64,000 nucleotides of DNA from Collinsella sp. An2 (GCF_002160065.1 NZ_NFJW01000003.1:1-64000), one strand, 5' to 3'; shown: positions 45,192 to 55,642, numbered from the stretch's first letter. Numbers and translations: made by a program. The notes: generated by a model not told the origin, from the sequence alone.

Positions 45192-47222
45192 ATGTGGATT
45201 CAGTTTTGTGCCGCCGCGGCATCGCTTTTTGCGGCGGTGTATATCCCGGGTCTTTTGGCCGCATACGGGTTTGGATTACGACAGTTCTCCCTGCTTGCGC
45301 TTGCTCCGGCCTGCTCCGTTGCCGTATATTGCATTGAGGGCATAGTGCTCGATTGGATGGCGATTAGGGCATCCTGGTTCATGCTGGTCGTCCCCTATTT
45401 CCTTCTTGCCGCGCTGCTCGCTTCATTTCGGTGGCTCCACAGTGACAAATGCCGTGGTTGCGGGCATCGAAAAGAGAGCGTGGACACGTTTGTTGGTCCA
45501 GTAATCCTATATATTTGCTTTGGGTTGCTGTTTGCTACCACGATGTACTTGCTTCCGCTGGACGGTCCGACATCATCAGTGCAAACTTATGACAACGTAT
45601 TTCACTATGGCTTGATTAAGTCCTTCTCCGACTCAGGGTCGTGGTCGATTATAAAGACGTCGTTATATCTTTCAGAGCCATCGTCCTCTGTTCCGATGCA
45701 GGATGTCGCATACTATCCCGCCGCTTGGCATCTGTTGTGCTCCCTCGCTATTTCCATGGCAGACATTTCGGTTGGCATGGCTGCAAACGTTGTCAATTTC
45801 TTTTTTGTGTCAGTTGTCTACCCATTGGGGATGCTTGCTCTCATTCATTCGATGTTTAATGGTAGCCGTTCGGTAGTTTTGCTCGGTTCTTTAGTGACGT
45901 GTGCATTTAGCGTCTTCCCATGGATGATGTTTGACGTATGGCCGCTTTATCCCAATGCGCTCTCAATGATGCTTCTACCGGGGTTGCTGCATTGCTTTAT
46001 TGAGGCGACGTCGACTGATGGCTCCGTTGTCGGTCGAGTTCGCTATGCACTGCTGTTCGTGGTCTACTGCATGTGTCAGGTCTTTGCCCAACCGAATACG
46101 ATTTTCTCTGCAGCGGTTATTCTTGCTCCATACTGCATTTATAGGTGTGCTGAGTTTGGAGCGAGCGGGGGCGGTACTAGGTGCCTGAAAATGACGAAAG
46201 CAGTTGTTATGGGCACAGGGTTTGCTCTCTTCGTGTGCGTCATCTGGATAGCATGTTTTCGTTTGCCCTTTATGCAGCCGATTGTCAGATTTCGGTGGGC
46301 TCCCATCCAGACTCTGTCTGATAGCATAACAAATATTATACAGCTTTCTTTTGTTGGCTCGATTGCCCAACCTTTGTTGTCAGTTTTGGTTGCAGTCGGT
46401 GCGGCCTATGTTCTCTTTCGTCGGCAGTATTTGTGGATGCTGGGCTCCTATATTTTCTCGGCGTTTCTTTATGCGGTTTCTGCGACTATGCCGGAATGTG
46501 AGCTGAGGCATCTTCTTTGCGGGTTTTGGTATACAGATCCCTATAGACTTGCCGCGTTGGCCGGCATGTGCGCCATTCTGCTGGCAGTCTGTGGCCTGTT
46601 TTGTATCTTTAGTTTTGTTATGTCGGTTGTGTCGATGTATCAAAAAGCCCATAACCTTCGAAACCTTCCATCGCTCTGTGTCACAGGGCTCGTATTGTCT
46701 TGCCTGCTACTCGGTTGGTATAACGTCAAAGAGGGGCTTTCCCCTCTGAATGTGATGGCATTTAATGCCGAGCAGCTCAACAGCGAAGAAAATCTTGGCA
46801 AGCCATACAATTCGGAGATGGCCGTGTTCATGAATCAAGTCAAGAAGATGGTTCCGGAGGATTCATTGATTATCAATGCGCCTTATGATGGATCGCTTTA
46901 TGCTAATGGCGTTGAAAATGTGAACTTTTACTACCGCTCCATGTCGGGATACGGTTCTTCCAAGGAAGCGCATAGCAGCGCTTTGATTCGCGAGAAGCTA
47001 TCATCATATGTCCAAGACCCAGAGGTTCAGCAGACTGTTTCGGATATGGGGGCTTCGTATCTTTTGATTCTTAGTCGCGATATGGACAGGTCTACATCAA
47101 TCTTTCCAGATTTTGTTGCCCGACAGTGGAGAGGGATTTATTCGGTGACTGACGACACTCCCGGATTTACCAAAATTGCCGAGCACGGTGAAATGCGTCT
47201 GTACAAAATAGGACAAGAGTAA
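45192..47222 (+). CDS. Large polytopic membrane protein of the polysaccharide cluster
   Basis: A 676-aa protein with about 13-15 hydrophobic segments and a C-terminal soluble extracytoplasmic domain (about 540-676). The pattern resembles DUF6541/GT-C-like envelope proteins found in actinobacterial glycan loci, but I am not certain of the family. A GT-C type transferase or polymerase (Wzy-like) role fits the position between rmlCD and the acyltransferase. The start is either TTG 45186 or ATG 45192; neither has a strong ribosome site. AT-richer than the rml genes. Confidence 0.65.
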   Translation: MWIQFCAAAASLFAAVYIPGLLAAYGFGLRQFSLLALAPACSVAVYCIEGIVLDWMAIRASWFMLVVPYFLLAALLASFRWLHSDKCRGCGHRKESVDTFVGPVILYICFGLLFATTMYLLPLDGPTSSVQTYDNVFHYGLIKSFSDSGSWSIIKTSLYLSEPSSSVPMQDVAYYPAAWHLLCSLAISMADISVGMAANVVNFFFVSVVYPLGMLALIHSMFNGSRSVVLLGSLVTCAFSVFPWMMFDVWPLYPNALSMMLLPGLLHCFIEATSTDGSVVGRVRYALLFVVYCMCQVFAQPNTIFSAAVILAPYCIYRCAEFGASGGGTRCLKMTKAVVMGTGFALFVCVIWIACFRLPFMQPIVRFRWAPIQTLSDSITNIIQLSFVGSIAQPLLSVLVAVGAAYVLFRRQYLWMLGSYIFSAFLYAVSATMPECELRHLLCGFWYTDPYRLAALAGMCAILLAVCGLFCIFSFVMSVVSMYQKAHNLRNLPSLCVTGLVLSCLLLGWYNVKEGLSPLNVMAFNAEQLNSEENLGKPYNSEMAVFMNQVKKMVPEDSLIINAPYDGSLYANGVENVNFYYRSMSGYGSSKEAHSSALIREKLSSYVQDPEVQQTVSDMGASYLLILSRDMDRSTSIFPDFVARQWRGIYSVTDDTPGFTKIAEHGEMRLYKIGQE

Positions 47223-47257
47223 TTTCAACTTTTAGTTCATATGGATAGGATTTATTC

Positions 47258-48319
47258 ATGCGTCAGCGACTTCAATATATTGATATTGCTCGCGGTGTTG
47301 CCATGCTCTGCATTATTTCAGGTCATTTAGGCATTACTTCGATCAATTCCATCGTCTACACCTTTCACGTTCCTCTGTTCTTTTTGCTCTCGGGTTACGT
47401 ATTCTCTAGAAAGCAGGAATCCTGGGGTAGCTATATTCAGAAGCGAGCAAAACAATTGCTCGTTCCCTATATAGTTGGATGCTTCGGAATTGCCCTCTTT
47501 ACAGTTGTCTGGTTTACCGTGCAGGGGAATACGGCAGACATCCCTCAGCGGTTGTTTCACATACTGCGCGCGTCATTGTGGGGGGCCGGTACGCCTCATA
47601 CGTATCCTGTTGAGGTGGTTCAGATCGGCGCGCTGTGGTTTTTGCCTGCCCAGTTTGTCGGAATGATTGTTCTCCGTTTTGCGCTATCAACCGCCTGCCC
47701 CTTGCTTGTTGTCCTGATTGGGGCCTCCGTTGCGTACCTTTCTGGTGGGTATATCTGGCTTCCGATGTCGGTTCAACCGGGATTGGTGGCCGCTGCGTTT
47801 CTCTATATTGGCTACTGGGTGAAGCTTCACAAGGTGTCATGGCTTGAGCATCCTCATCCACTTGGAGTTTTGGCGAGCTTGATGGTGTGGGGGGTTTGTC
47901 ACTCGTTCGGTTATTCAGTAAATATCGTGTCTCTCTCGTTCATTGGTGGCCCCCTTTGTGTAGTAAACGCGCTTTGTGGCTCGTATCTAGTTATTGTGTT
48001 CTCGCTTGGAATCGAACGAACCATTAGGGGTCCTGTTGCACGCTTCCTGAGTTATTTTGGCCAAGTTACCCTGGCCGTTCTCATTTTCCATGCTATAGCC
48101 GACTTTACCTTCCCCTGGTATCTTGTATACGGATTTCTCGACGGTATTGGTGTATGGCACCCACTCCAAAACGCTCTTGTTATTATGCTCAATGTGCTGT
48201 GGCCACTGTTGGGCATCGCAATGCTGGGATTTGTTCCGCGCCTTAAGAGGATTCTCATTCCGCGTAATCCTATTCCGTATCAGCCAGCCAGTGCTGCAAG
48301 CACAGAATTAGTTGATTAG
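47258..48319 (+). CDS. Membrane acyltransferase (acyltransferase 3 family)
   Basis: A 353-aa membrane protein with about 10 helices. It starts with the family hallmark YIDIARGVAMLCIISGHLG, where the His is the catalytic candidate. VPLFFLLSGYVF and a short basic loop follow. Family members O-acetylate or otherwise acylate cell-surface sugars. It sits 35 nt after the preceding membrane protein, so it probably modifies the glycan made by this cluster. Confidence 0.87.
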   Translation: MRQRLQYIDIARGVAMLCIISGHLGITSINSIVYTFHVPLFFLLSGYVFSRKQESWGSYIQKRAKQLLVPYIVGCFGIALFTVVWFTVQGNTADIPQRLFHILRASLWGAGTPHTYPVEVVQIGALWFLPAQFVGMIVLRFALSTACPLLVVLIGASVAYLSGGYIWLPMSVQPGLVAAAFLYIGYWVKLHKVSWLEHPHPLGVLASLMVWGVCHSFGYSVNIVSLSFIGGPLCVVNALCGSYLVIVFSLGIERTIRGPVARFLSYFGQVTLAVLIFHAIADFTFPWYLVYGFLDGIGVWHPLQNALVIMLNVLWPLLGIAMLGFVPRLKRILIPRNPIPYQPASAASTELVD

Positions 48320-48515
48320 GGGGCGTGGGCGGAAGAGCGTTGGCTTGGAACATGAACCAATGACCTTATCATTCTTATGAGATTGCGATAATCTACCGTG
48401 TTCATTGCACGCTATGAAAAGGTGTAGTGGAAACGTGGAACAGCAGGTTGTATCTATGCCGTATGCTACCCTTTGATGAGCTATGTTGGTTTGAAAACCT
48501 GCGGGGAGGTAGCAC

Positions 48516-49541
48516 GTGCCGGCTGTATCAATTATCGTGCCCGTCTACAATGTCGAGAAGTATCTTGACGAATGCCTGACGAGCATCGAGGCGCAGTCAC
48601 TTCATGATTTGGAGATCATTGTTGTAAACGATGGCTCGACCGATTCCTCTCCAGAGATTATTAAACAGCATGCCTGTCGGGATAATCGCATTCGTGTGAT
48701 TGATAAGCCAAATGGCGGCTATGGCCATACTATCAATCGCGGCCTTGAAGCTGCGACGGGGGATTATGTTGGCATTGTCGAATCTGATGACTTTGTCGAG
48801 CCGACGATGTTTGAGACCCTGTATGAGAGGGCGACTCGTGACGATCTTGATATCGCTCGTGTCAATTATTGGTATTACTGGAGCAAACCTGAGCCTCGGA
48901 ACGAGTTCTTTGAAGCGTATTTTAAAGACGTATGCGATCGGGTCTTTAACCCTCGCGATTTGGTGCAATGTTTCTATTTTCCACCGGCTCTGTGGGCAAT
49001 GCTGGTTCGACGCTCAATGATTGAAGATCATGGGCTGCGACTCTTGGAGACTCCAGGAGCATCTTTTCAAGACACCGCATTCAGCTTCAAGCTTTGGAGC
49101 TGCGCGAATCGTGCTGAGCTCATCCATGAGCCGTATTTGCACTATCGTCAGGATAACGAGGGTTCTTCCATAAACAATCGAAAAAAGGTTTACTACGTGT
49201 GCGAAGAGTATACGGAAGCAGAGCGCTTTGCGCGCGAGGACATCAAGGACACGTCTTTGTTGCCCATAGTAAATCGTCGTCGTTTCGATGCATATCTGTG
49301 GAATCTGCAGCGTATTGACGACTCTCTAAGGATGGAATTTGCTGAACGCGGATCCAGGGAATTCGCGCACGCTCTTGCGGAGAAAGAAGTCGATCGTTCG
49401 CAGTTCACTGCTGCGGAGTGGAACCGACTTCAGCTGTGGGCTGGTTCGGCAAAGCAGCTTTTGTCTGACCTCGATAGGGAACAGCATTCTTTGGCTTTCA
49501 AGTTAAAATCCCGACTTCGCAAACTCATGAAACGAGGCTAG
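48516..49541 (+). CDS. GT2 glycosyltransferase
   Basis: A 341-aa family 2 glycosyltransferase: SIIVPVYNVEKYLDECL, VNDGSTDSS, and the metal motif ESDDF (about 90) in place of the usual DADD. The C-terminal ~60 residues are basic. It closely resembles the minus-strand enzyme at 50615 (same GGYG motif), so they are paralogues. GTG 48516 follows GGGGAGGT at 5 nt. The next GT2 starts 2 nt after its stop. Confidence 0.9.
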   Translation: MPAVSIIVPVYNVEKYLDECLTSIEAQSLHDLEIIVVNDGSTDSSPEIIKQHACRDNRIRVIDKPNGGYGHTINRGLEAATGDYVGIVESDDFVEPTMFETLYERATRDDLDIARVNYWYYWSKPEPRNEFFEAYFKDVCDRVFNPRDLVQCFYFPPALWAMLVRRSMIEDHGLRLLETPGASFQDTAFSFKLWSCANRAELIHEPYLHYRQDNEGSSINNRKKVYYVCEEYTEAERFAREDIKDTSLLPIVNRRRFDAYLWNLQRIDDSLRMEFAERGSREFAHALAEKEVDRSQFTAAEWNRLQLWAGSAKQLLSDLDREQHSLAFKLKSRLRKLMKRG

Positions 49542-49543
49542 TT

Positions 49544-50548
49544 ATGCCTAAGATTTCTGTTATCAGTCCTGTCTATAACGCCGCTCCATATGTTGAGGTG
49601 TGCGTTCAAAGCTGCCTCAATCAGACTCTAGAGGATATTGAGCTTGTTTTCGTAGATGATGGATCTACGGATGATTCATTGGCGGTTTTGCAGGGTATCG
49701 CCGCGCGGGATGTTCGCTTGCATATCCTTTCTCAGGAAAACGCTGGAGCATCTGCAGCTCGCAACAACGGACTGCGGCATGCTACTGGTGACTTCGTCTT
49801 TTTTATCGATGCCGATGACTATATACCCGAGCGAACTGCATTGGAGCGTTTGTATCGATCTGCCACTGAACATGGAGTTGCGATAGCTGGTGGATCGATG
49901 TGCATCGATCGCGATGGTAGAATCAGCTTCGACTCTATGCATGGAAAAGAACTCGATTCGTTTGAACGCGAAGAAGTCGTTAAGTATGAAGACTATCAAT
50001 ATGATTACGACTTTACGCGCTATATTTACTCGCTTGAATTGATTCGTAAGGAGGGGATTTTCTTTCCGGATCGAACGCAATTCGAGGACCCCCTCTTCTT
50101 TGTTCGTATCATGCTCGCTGCCGGTCGATTTGCGACAATTCCTGATGCGGTATATGCCTATCGTTACGGGCATCAAAAGCGCACCTGGAGCGAACGGGCC
50201 GTTCTTGATAGGTTGCGCGGTTCAATTGAGCTGCTTGATTTATCGCGGGAACTCGGGTACGCAAAATTGCATACCTATGTGATGCATCAGCTAGATGTTG
50301 AGATCAGTGTTCCTCTTATGGGGCATGTGAGCAACGCGCGTGTAATGAGCATGCTATATCGTGCCAATAGCGCGATTGACTGCAAGCTGGTTCAGCAGTG
50401 TGAGTCTAATTTTCCTGACGTATATGTCATAGAGCCTTTGCGATGGATTAATGATGGCTATATCAAGTACCTTCCGTTCAGCCGGATTGTACACAATCGC
50501 TATACTCAAGCGGTTAAACGTCTTGTTCTAAAACTTCTTGGACGCTAA
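49544..50548 (+). CDS. GT2 glycosyltransferase
   Basis: A 334-aa family 2 glycosyltransferase with SVISPVYNAAPYVEVCVQSC, VDDGSTDDS and the DXD motif in FFIDADDYIP (about 88-97). The acceptor-side half is specific to this gene. Coupled to the previous GT2 (2-nt gap). It is followed by a terminator shared with the convergent GT2. Confidence 0.9.
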   Translation: MPKISVISPVYNAAPYVEVCVQSCLNQTLEDIELVFVDDGSTDDSLAVLQGIAARDVRLHILSQENAGASAARNNGLRHATGDFVFFIDADDYIPERTALERLYRSATEHGVAIAGGSMCIDRDGRISFDSMHGKELDSFEREEVVKYEDYQYDYDFTRYIYSLELIRKEGIFFPDRTQFEDPLFFVRIMLAAGRFATIPDAVYAYRYGHQKRTWSERAVLDRLRGSIELLDLSRELGYAKLHTYVMHQLDVEISVPLMGHVSNARVMSMLYRANSAIDCKLVQQCESNFPDVYVIEPLRWINDGYIKYLPFSRIVHNRYTQAVKRLVLKLLGR

Positions 50549-50550
50549 AC

Positions 50551-50585
50551 AATGGGAGCCACTCTTGTTCGGAGCGGCTCCCATT
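50551..50585. terminator. Bidirectional terminator between convergent GT2 genes
   Basis: A perfect 10-bp stem AATGGGAGCC/GGCTCCCATT (50551-50560/50576-50585) is followed by TTAATAA. It lies between 49544 and 50615 genes. Confidence 0.75.
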
Positions 50586-50614
50586 TAATAACGCGCAATT
50601 ATGAAAGCTTGTCT

Positions 50615-51613
50615 TTATCTGCCCAGCATTGACTTGAGTTTTCGTCCCATCCGGTAGCCGAGGTAAAGCAGATAATTCTTCTCTTTGTAATAGGCAGCCT
50701 TATAGTTGCGAGGAATCTTACGCGAGTGTCTTACCACGTTATAATCGATGTTTCCAACCATCGTGTGTAACGCTGCGGCGATATTCGGGTCTTTCGTATT
50801 GAAATCCTTCTGAAGCATTTCAATGTATGCGCATCCTCGATTAAAGTGCCCTTCCAAAATGCGCGGCGCGGTAATGCCGAGGTCCTTTATGATGTGATCC
50901 ATATCAAGCCAACGGTTATAAATGATTGAGGGGTCTTTTACCACCGATGAAGAGCCGGTGTTAAATTCACGGTAGTAGTAGAGGCATTCGTCAACATAAA
51001 CAATTGAGCGAGCTTGAACCAGCGTTTCGATGAGCCAAGGATTGTCTGCCCACCCAGCGCCTGGTATTTCATGCATGCGAATTCCCTTGTCCTCGAGGAA
51101 AGACCGCTTATAAATTGCCGTCCAGATGCTGGGGTGGTGGAACAGGAACTCAGCGTCTTGATCAAGGGTAAAAACGACTCCAGTATGCTCGACCGCATGA
51201 TAGTAAAAAGCTGGCAGTAATTGCTCTTGGTCTGTGTTTGCGTTTACAACGCGCCAATATGCCGACTTTACGATATCGGGCTCATCGTGCTGCTTGGCGG
51301 CGTTGAGAAGCGTCTCAAACATTCGTGTGGAAACATAGTCATCAGGTTCAACGATTCCAATGTAGGTACCCGTTGCAAATGCAAGGCCAGTATTGACCGC
51401 CTTTCCGTACCCCCCATTTTCCTTGTGTATGACATGGAATCGTTTATCCTCCGCAGCAAAACGATCCATGATTGAAGGAGAAGAATCGGTCGAGCCATCG
51501 TCAACGCAGATGATTTCGATGTCGGCTAGCGTCTGGTCCCTCACACTTGCTAGGCATTGCTCAAGATAGTTCTCCACATTGTAAATGGGCAAGATGACCG
51601 ATACGGACGGCAT
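50615..51613 (-). CDS. GT2 glycosyltransferase
   Basis: A 332-aa family 2 glycosyltransferase with SVILPIYNVENYLEQC, VDDGSTDSS, GGYGKAVNTGL and EPDDYV as metal motif. It is a paralogue of the 48516 enzyme. ATG 51613 is selected because AGAGGAG is 6 nt upstream; the longer frame upstream runs into the divergent promoter. It is the only minus-strand gene in this half of the cluster, divergent from 51726. Confidence 0.9.
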   Translation of the reverse strand: MPSVSVILPIYNVENYLEQCLASVRDQTLADIEIICVDDGSTDSSPSIMDRFAAEDKRFHVIHKENGGYGKAVNTGLAFATGTYIGIVEPDDYVSTRMFETLLNAAKQHDEPDIVKSAYWRVVNANTDQEQLLPAFYYHAVEHTGVVFTLDQDAEFLFHHPSIWTAIYKRSFLEDKGIRMHEIPGAGWADNPWLIETLVQARSIVYVDECLYYYREFNTGSSSVVKDPSIIYNRWLDMDHIIKDLGITAPRILEGHFNRGCAYIEMLQKDFNTKDPNIAAALHTMVGNIDYNVVRHSRKIPRNYKAAYYKEKNYLLYLGYRMGRKLKSMLGR

Positions 51614-51641
51614 GGGTAACTCCTCTGGTGGTATCTGAACA

Positions 51642-51664
51642 ATCAAGTCATTATACTGCTTGAT
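51642..51664. promoter_or_regulatory. Divergent promoter region with inverted repeat
   Basis: ATCAAG (51642-51647) and CTTGAT (51659-51664) flank an 11-nt spacer. The spacer contains a minus-strand TATAAT (51655-51650) and a plus-strand TATACT (51652-51657) that overlap. Both divergent GT2 genes could be controlled together here. The -35 boxes are weak. Confidence 0.45.
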
Positions 51665-51725
51665 ATGTGCCGCCCCTAACACTGCACGGGGCTGCCTTGA
51701 CGTAATCTTGTCGAGGGGAGATTCC

Positions 51726-52967
51726 ATGGGGCTGCCTATAGTGTCTGTCATCATTCCTGTTTATAATTGTCGCGATTACGTTGGCAAGGCGCTTGATAGC
51801 TTGGCGGCGCAAACGTTTAGAGACTTTGAGGTTATATGCATCGACGATGGGTCTACTGATGGCTCACGCGATGTCCTTGAAGCTGAGCAGTCAGAAGGAC
51901 GATTCGCGTCATTTCAGATTCTCTCGACTTCTCATGCTGGACCAGGAGTTGCTCGCAACGCGGGTCTGGACGTTGCCCGTGGCGAGTTTGTTCTGTTTCT
52001 AGATGCTGACGATTTTGTCGAGCCAAATCTTCTGGAGCATGCCGTTACCAAAGCGGTTGCGTTGGAAGCCGATATGGTGATTTGGGATTTGTGGGAGTAC
52101 AACGACGCGTATCAACGAGATCAGCATCCACCTATGGGCACGCTTGTATTTGGTGACTTGCTCGATGCAGAGAGGGCAAAAACTGAGACATGCTCATGGA
52201 GGGACAATCCGGACGCGATTTTCACCTCCTTTCAGAATTGGCCGTGGAACAAGTTATTCAGGAGGTCTTTTCTCGAGAAAAAGAATCTTCGCTTCCCGAG
52301 TCTCCGCCGCACTGAAGATTGTCCATTCACGTGTTTAGCGCTTGTGCAAGCCGAGCGCATTGCGCTGCTTTATGAGCGGCTCTCTCATTATCGTGTTGCG
52401 CGTGCCGGCTCAACTATGTCGAATAAAGACTCCCATCCCTTCGATTTTCTTGAGGCGCTTCTTATGCTTCGAGAGGGTCTGGAAAAACTTGACATTTGGG
52501 AAGAGACGAAGCGGAGTTTTTCCGAGTGGGCAGTCCAGTCGGCGATTCACAATCTTATTACGCTTAATACGGTCGAGGCATTTCTTCTTGTATTTTACCG
52601 TTTGCGCAAAAGCGGCCTTCGTGAGCTTGGCGTGCTCGATCGCCCCATAGATTCTTATAGAGCTCCTTTTGTGCGCGAGTACTTAAGTCATTTGATTAAT
52701 GATGATTGCGAGTGTTTTCTGTTTTGGTGGGCGCGCAGGGGAGAGCGCCTACAAGACGAGCAGCATGCTCTTTTTGACGCGACAGAGGCCAGTTGGGTTG
52801 CAGCGCAAACCGAAGCGAATGCTCTGTCGAAGAAATGTGAGCAACTTGATTCTGAGGTCGAGTCCCTGAGAAAAGAGCTTACAAATCTTAGGAGCTCTTT
52901 CGAATATCGATTTGGAGTCAGGGCGTGTAAGATTCCTCGCGCAATTAAAAATCGCTTTAGTCGATAG
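51726..52967 (+). CDS. GT2 glycosyltransferase with C-terminal coiled coil
   Basis: A 413-aa family 2 glycosyltransferase: SVIIPVYNCRDYVGKAL, IDDGSTDGS, AGPGVARNAGL and LFLDADDFV (about 84-92). The last ~50 residues form a predicted coiled coil (KKCEQLDSEVESLRKELTNL) and a basic tail, which may mediate oligomerisation or membrane contact. ATG 51726 has GAGGGGAG about 6 nt upstream. It ends the polysaccharide cluster. Confidence 0.88.
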   Translation: MGLPIVSVIIPVYNCRDYVGKALDSLAAQTFRDFEVICIDDGSTDGSRDVLEAEQSEGRFASFQILSTSHAGPGVARNAGLDVARGEFVLFLDADDFVEPNLLEHAVTKAVALEADMVIWDLWEYNDAYQRDQHPPMGTLVFGDLLDAERAKTETCSWRDNPDAIFTSFQNWPWNKLFRRSFLEKKNLRFPSLRRTEDCPFTCLALVQAERIALLYERLSHYRVARAGSTMSNKDSHPFDFLEALLMLREGLEKLDIWEETKRSFSEWAVQSAIHNLITLNTVEAFLLVFYRLRKSGLRELGVLDRPIDSYRAPFVREYLSHLINDDCECFLFWWARRGERLQDEQHALFDATEASWVAAQTEANALSKKCEQLDSEVESLRKELTNLRSSFEYRFGVRACKIPRAIKNRFSR

Positions 52968-53220
52968 CAATGCAATTGTTTGCCATTACGATGCGTAGAT
53001 AACATAAAGTTGGCATTGGTTTTATCGAGCTGTTGTATGGCGATTTACGTGTCAGGTGCTCAGTAGGTTTTTCGAGGGAAGAGGAATCGTTCTAGCTTCA
53101 GGGGGTCAAAGCAGCATCAGCAGTTTTCGAATGAATTGCATAGTCTTGCCTGGCGTGTGTATAGAGAGAGTCGCATCTGAGCTGCATTTGTTGGTAGGAA
53201 GTCGTTGCTTGGTCGCAAAG
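52968..53220. other. Gap after the polysaccharide cluster, no gene seen
   Basis: No reading frame resembles a protein and no terminator was found directly after the GT2 gene. The long inverted-repeat element follows. Confidence 0.5.
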
Positions 53221-53373
53221 TGGACAAATTTTCGAGATGTCTGTACGTATAGGGTGTCTAATAACAAAGTTTCATGTCCGTTAGCCATTATCAGACACCC
53301 TATTATTGGGCGAATCTTGATACATGGGGCGCAAAATGGCGCTGCAGTTACAGACAACTCGATTTTTTGACCA
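53221..53373. repeat. Long inverted-repeat element, copy 3 (153 nt)
   Basis: Outer arms of 25 nt (53221-53245/53349-53373) match at 20 positions. Inner arms of 16 nt (53249-53264/53288-53303) match at 15, around a 23-nt loop. Same length as the 23378 element and alignable with it along most of its length (TTCGAG in the left arm, CTTGATACAT, CAAAATGGCG). The arms differ between copies but keep pairing. Confidence 0.8.
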
Positions 53374-53575
53374 GCTTGGAAGGATGTTGCCCGACGCGAT
53401 GCCTTGGGGAGGGGAAACAAGGCAGCGCCTCGGCGGCGCGAACGCGCCGACGACGCGTTCTCGCATCTTTGGCCTTTTGGCCGTTTCATGCTAAAACCTC
53501 GCCTTCTTCCCACGATGTTCATGACCTGCCGGTACAATCGTGTGCGTCACCCCTTGACTGTGAAGGAGAACAATC

Positions 53576-55576
53576 ATGGCAAAGCAACGTATGGGGGCGA
53601 CGCTTGTGGGCTTGATGACCGCGTTTGTGCTGGCGCTGGTGACCAGCCTGACGCTTTTGCCTACAGTGTCGTATGCCGCCGAGGGCGGCGAGACGCTGCT
53701 GGAAAACAGCTGGCGTTACGAGAATGGTGAGCTCAAAGAGGATGTTGACCCCACCGCCACGGGTGTAGCTTCGCTCAGCGACAATGCCGCCTGGTCGCAA
53801 GGGTCCGACGGATCGTTCTACAACAACGTGGGCGAGCGCATTCCAAATGCCGTTCGCAAGGGCATCGATGTCTCGCACCATCAGGGTACGATTGACTGGA
53901 ATCAGGTCAAGGCTTCGGATGTCGATTTTGCCATCATTCGCTGCGGCTATGGTGATGACTATGCATTCCAGGATGACTCCATGTGGACGTACAACGCCAA
54001 TGAGTGTACGCGTCTGGGTATTCCCTTCGGTGTTTACATCTATTCCTACGCGACGGACGTTGAGCATGCTGCCAGTGAGGCACGTCACGTGTTGCGCCAG
54101 ATTCGGGGTTACAGGCTCAGTTATCCCATCTACCTTGACCTTGAGGATAGCTCGATGGCGGACCTTTCCAACGATGAGTTGGCTGCCATCGCCAAGACCT
54201 TTTGCGACATCATCGAAGCGAATGGCTACGAGGTGGGTGTCTACGCTAACCTGCAATGGTTCAACAACCGCCTGACCGACGAGTGCTTTGACAATTGGGA
54301 TCGCTGGGTTGCCCAGTGGAATTCTTCCTGCACGTATACGGGTAAGTACAGCATCTGGCAGGCAACGAGCAGCGGCAGCGTTCCGGGTATTTCCGGCCGA
54401 GTGGACATCGACTTCGAGATGGCCGATCAGCCTAACGATATCTACGATGAGGAATGGTATGTGACCTCGGGCGCTTACGATTTTGTGACGACCTACGGCA
54501 TCATGGGCGTCTACGGCGGCACGAACATGTTCGACCCCGACGGCACGCTGACCCGTGGTCAGGTCGCTACGATTCTGTGGCGCCTGTGCGGAGAGCCGGA
54601 GACAGAGAGCTCCGTATCGTTTGCGGACGTCTTGGCCGGGCAGTTCTATACCCAGGCCGTCACGTGGGTCTCGGATTCGGGACTTATGACAGGCTATGGC
54701 GATGGCCGCTTTGGGCCAAATGACCTGGTGACCCATGAGCAGCTTGCTGTTATCCTCCAGCGGTTCGGACAGACGCGTCGGCCTTCGTTGGTGGCGCACG
54801 GCACCTCCGCGCTTTCTACACTGCGCGACGTGTCCTCCATTTCAAGCTATGCCCGCAACGCGGTGAACTGGTGCATGACCTACGGTGTCTTCGACGACGT
54901 TTTGGCCCAGACCAGGAACTACCTGTATCCCACTCAGGCAGCGACACGTGCTGAGACCGCATCTCTTATCCAGCTGCTGTATCGCGACGCCCTTGAGTAT
55001 CCGTCCGATGTAAGCCCGGTCGATTGGTACGTGACCGGCGGCGAGTTCGACTACGCGGTTGACTCGGGCATCATGACGGGGTACAGCAACACAGGCCTTT
55101 TTGGGCCGTATGACACGCTGACTCGCGGCCAGGTCGTTACGATTCTGTGGCGCCTTGCGGACGAGCCCTCCGTCTCCGCATCCGCGGGCAACTTCTTGGA
55201 CAACACGGACACGTCGCAGTTCTACTACCGTGCGGTTCGATGGGCACGCGCGACCGGCGTGGTTTCGGGCTATGGCGAGACCAACACCTTCGGTCCCAAC
55301 GACCCCGTGACGCGTGAGCAGCTTGCAACGATGCTGTGCAACTACGCCGAGCGGGTCGAGCGCATTGACGTCTCGACGAACTGCAAGGCGCTCGATGCCA
55401 TTTCCGGTGCCGAAGACGTGAGCTCGTGGGCACGCTCTGCGATGGGTTGGGCGGTCGACGCCGGCCTGCTCTCTGGTGTGGAGACCCCATCGGGTCGCGA
55501 GGTGCGTCCGCAGGATCATGCCAACCGCGCGCAGATGGCCGTCATGGCGGTGAACCTGGTTAAGAACGTTCTGTAG
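53576..55576 (+). CDS. Secreted GH25 muramidase with six SLH domains
   Basis: A 666-aa exported lysozyme. The signal peptide (1-34) is followed by a spacer and a glycoside hydrolase 25 domain (about 95-285): KGIDVSHHQGTIDW with D98, and the catalytic D188-L-E190 pair in YLDLED. Two sets of three SLH domains follow (about 290-470 and 480-666; ILWRL motifs). GH25 cuts the MurNAc-GlcNAc bond of peptidoglycan and SLH domains hold it on the wall. AAGGAG lies 9 nt before ATG 53576. No clear terminator directly follows. Confidence 0.94.
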   Translation: MAKQRMGATLVGLMTAFVLALVTSLTLLPTVSYAAEGGETLLENSWRYENGELKEDVDPTATGVASLSDNAAWSQGSDGSFYNNVGERIPNAVRKGIDVSHHQGTIDWNQVKASDVDFAIIRCGYGDDYAFQDDSMWTYNANECTRLGIPFGVYIYSYATDVEHAASEARHVLRQIRGYRLSYPIYLDLEDSSMADLSNDELAAIAKTFCDIIEANGYEVGVYANLQWFNNRLTDECFDNWDRWVAQWNSSCTYTGKYSIWQATSSGSVPGISGRVDIDFEMADQPNDIYDEEWYVTSGAYDFVTTYGIMGVYGGTNMFDPDGTLTRGQVATILWRLCGEPETESSVSFADVLAGQFYTQAVTWVSDSGLMTGYGDGRFGPNDLVTHEQLAVILQRFGQTRRPSLVAHGTSALSTLRDVSSISSYARNAVNWCMTYGVFDDVLAQTRNYLYPTQAATRAETASLIQLLYRDALEYPSDVSPVDWYVTGGEFDYAVDSGIMTGYSNTGLFGPYDTLTRGQVVTILWRLADEPSVSASAGNFLDNTDTSQFYYRAVRWARATGVVSGYGETNTFGPNDPVTREQLATMLCNYAERVERIDVSTNCKALDAISGAEDVSSWARSAMGWAVDAGLLSGVETPSGREVRPQDHANRAQMAVMAVNLVKNVL

Positions 55577-55642
55577 CAAGGGCTTCCAAGAACAAGAGGC
55601 GCATGCCAGGGAAGGCGCTTGGGGTATGCTGCCCAGATCGAC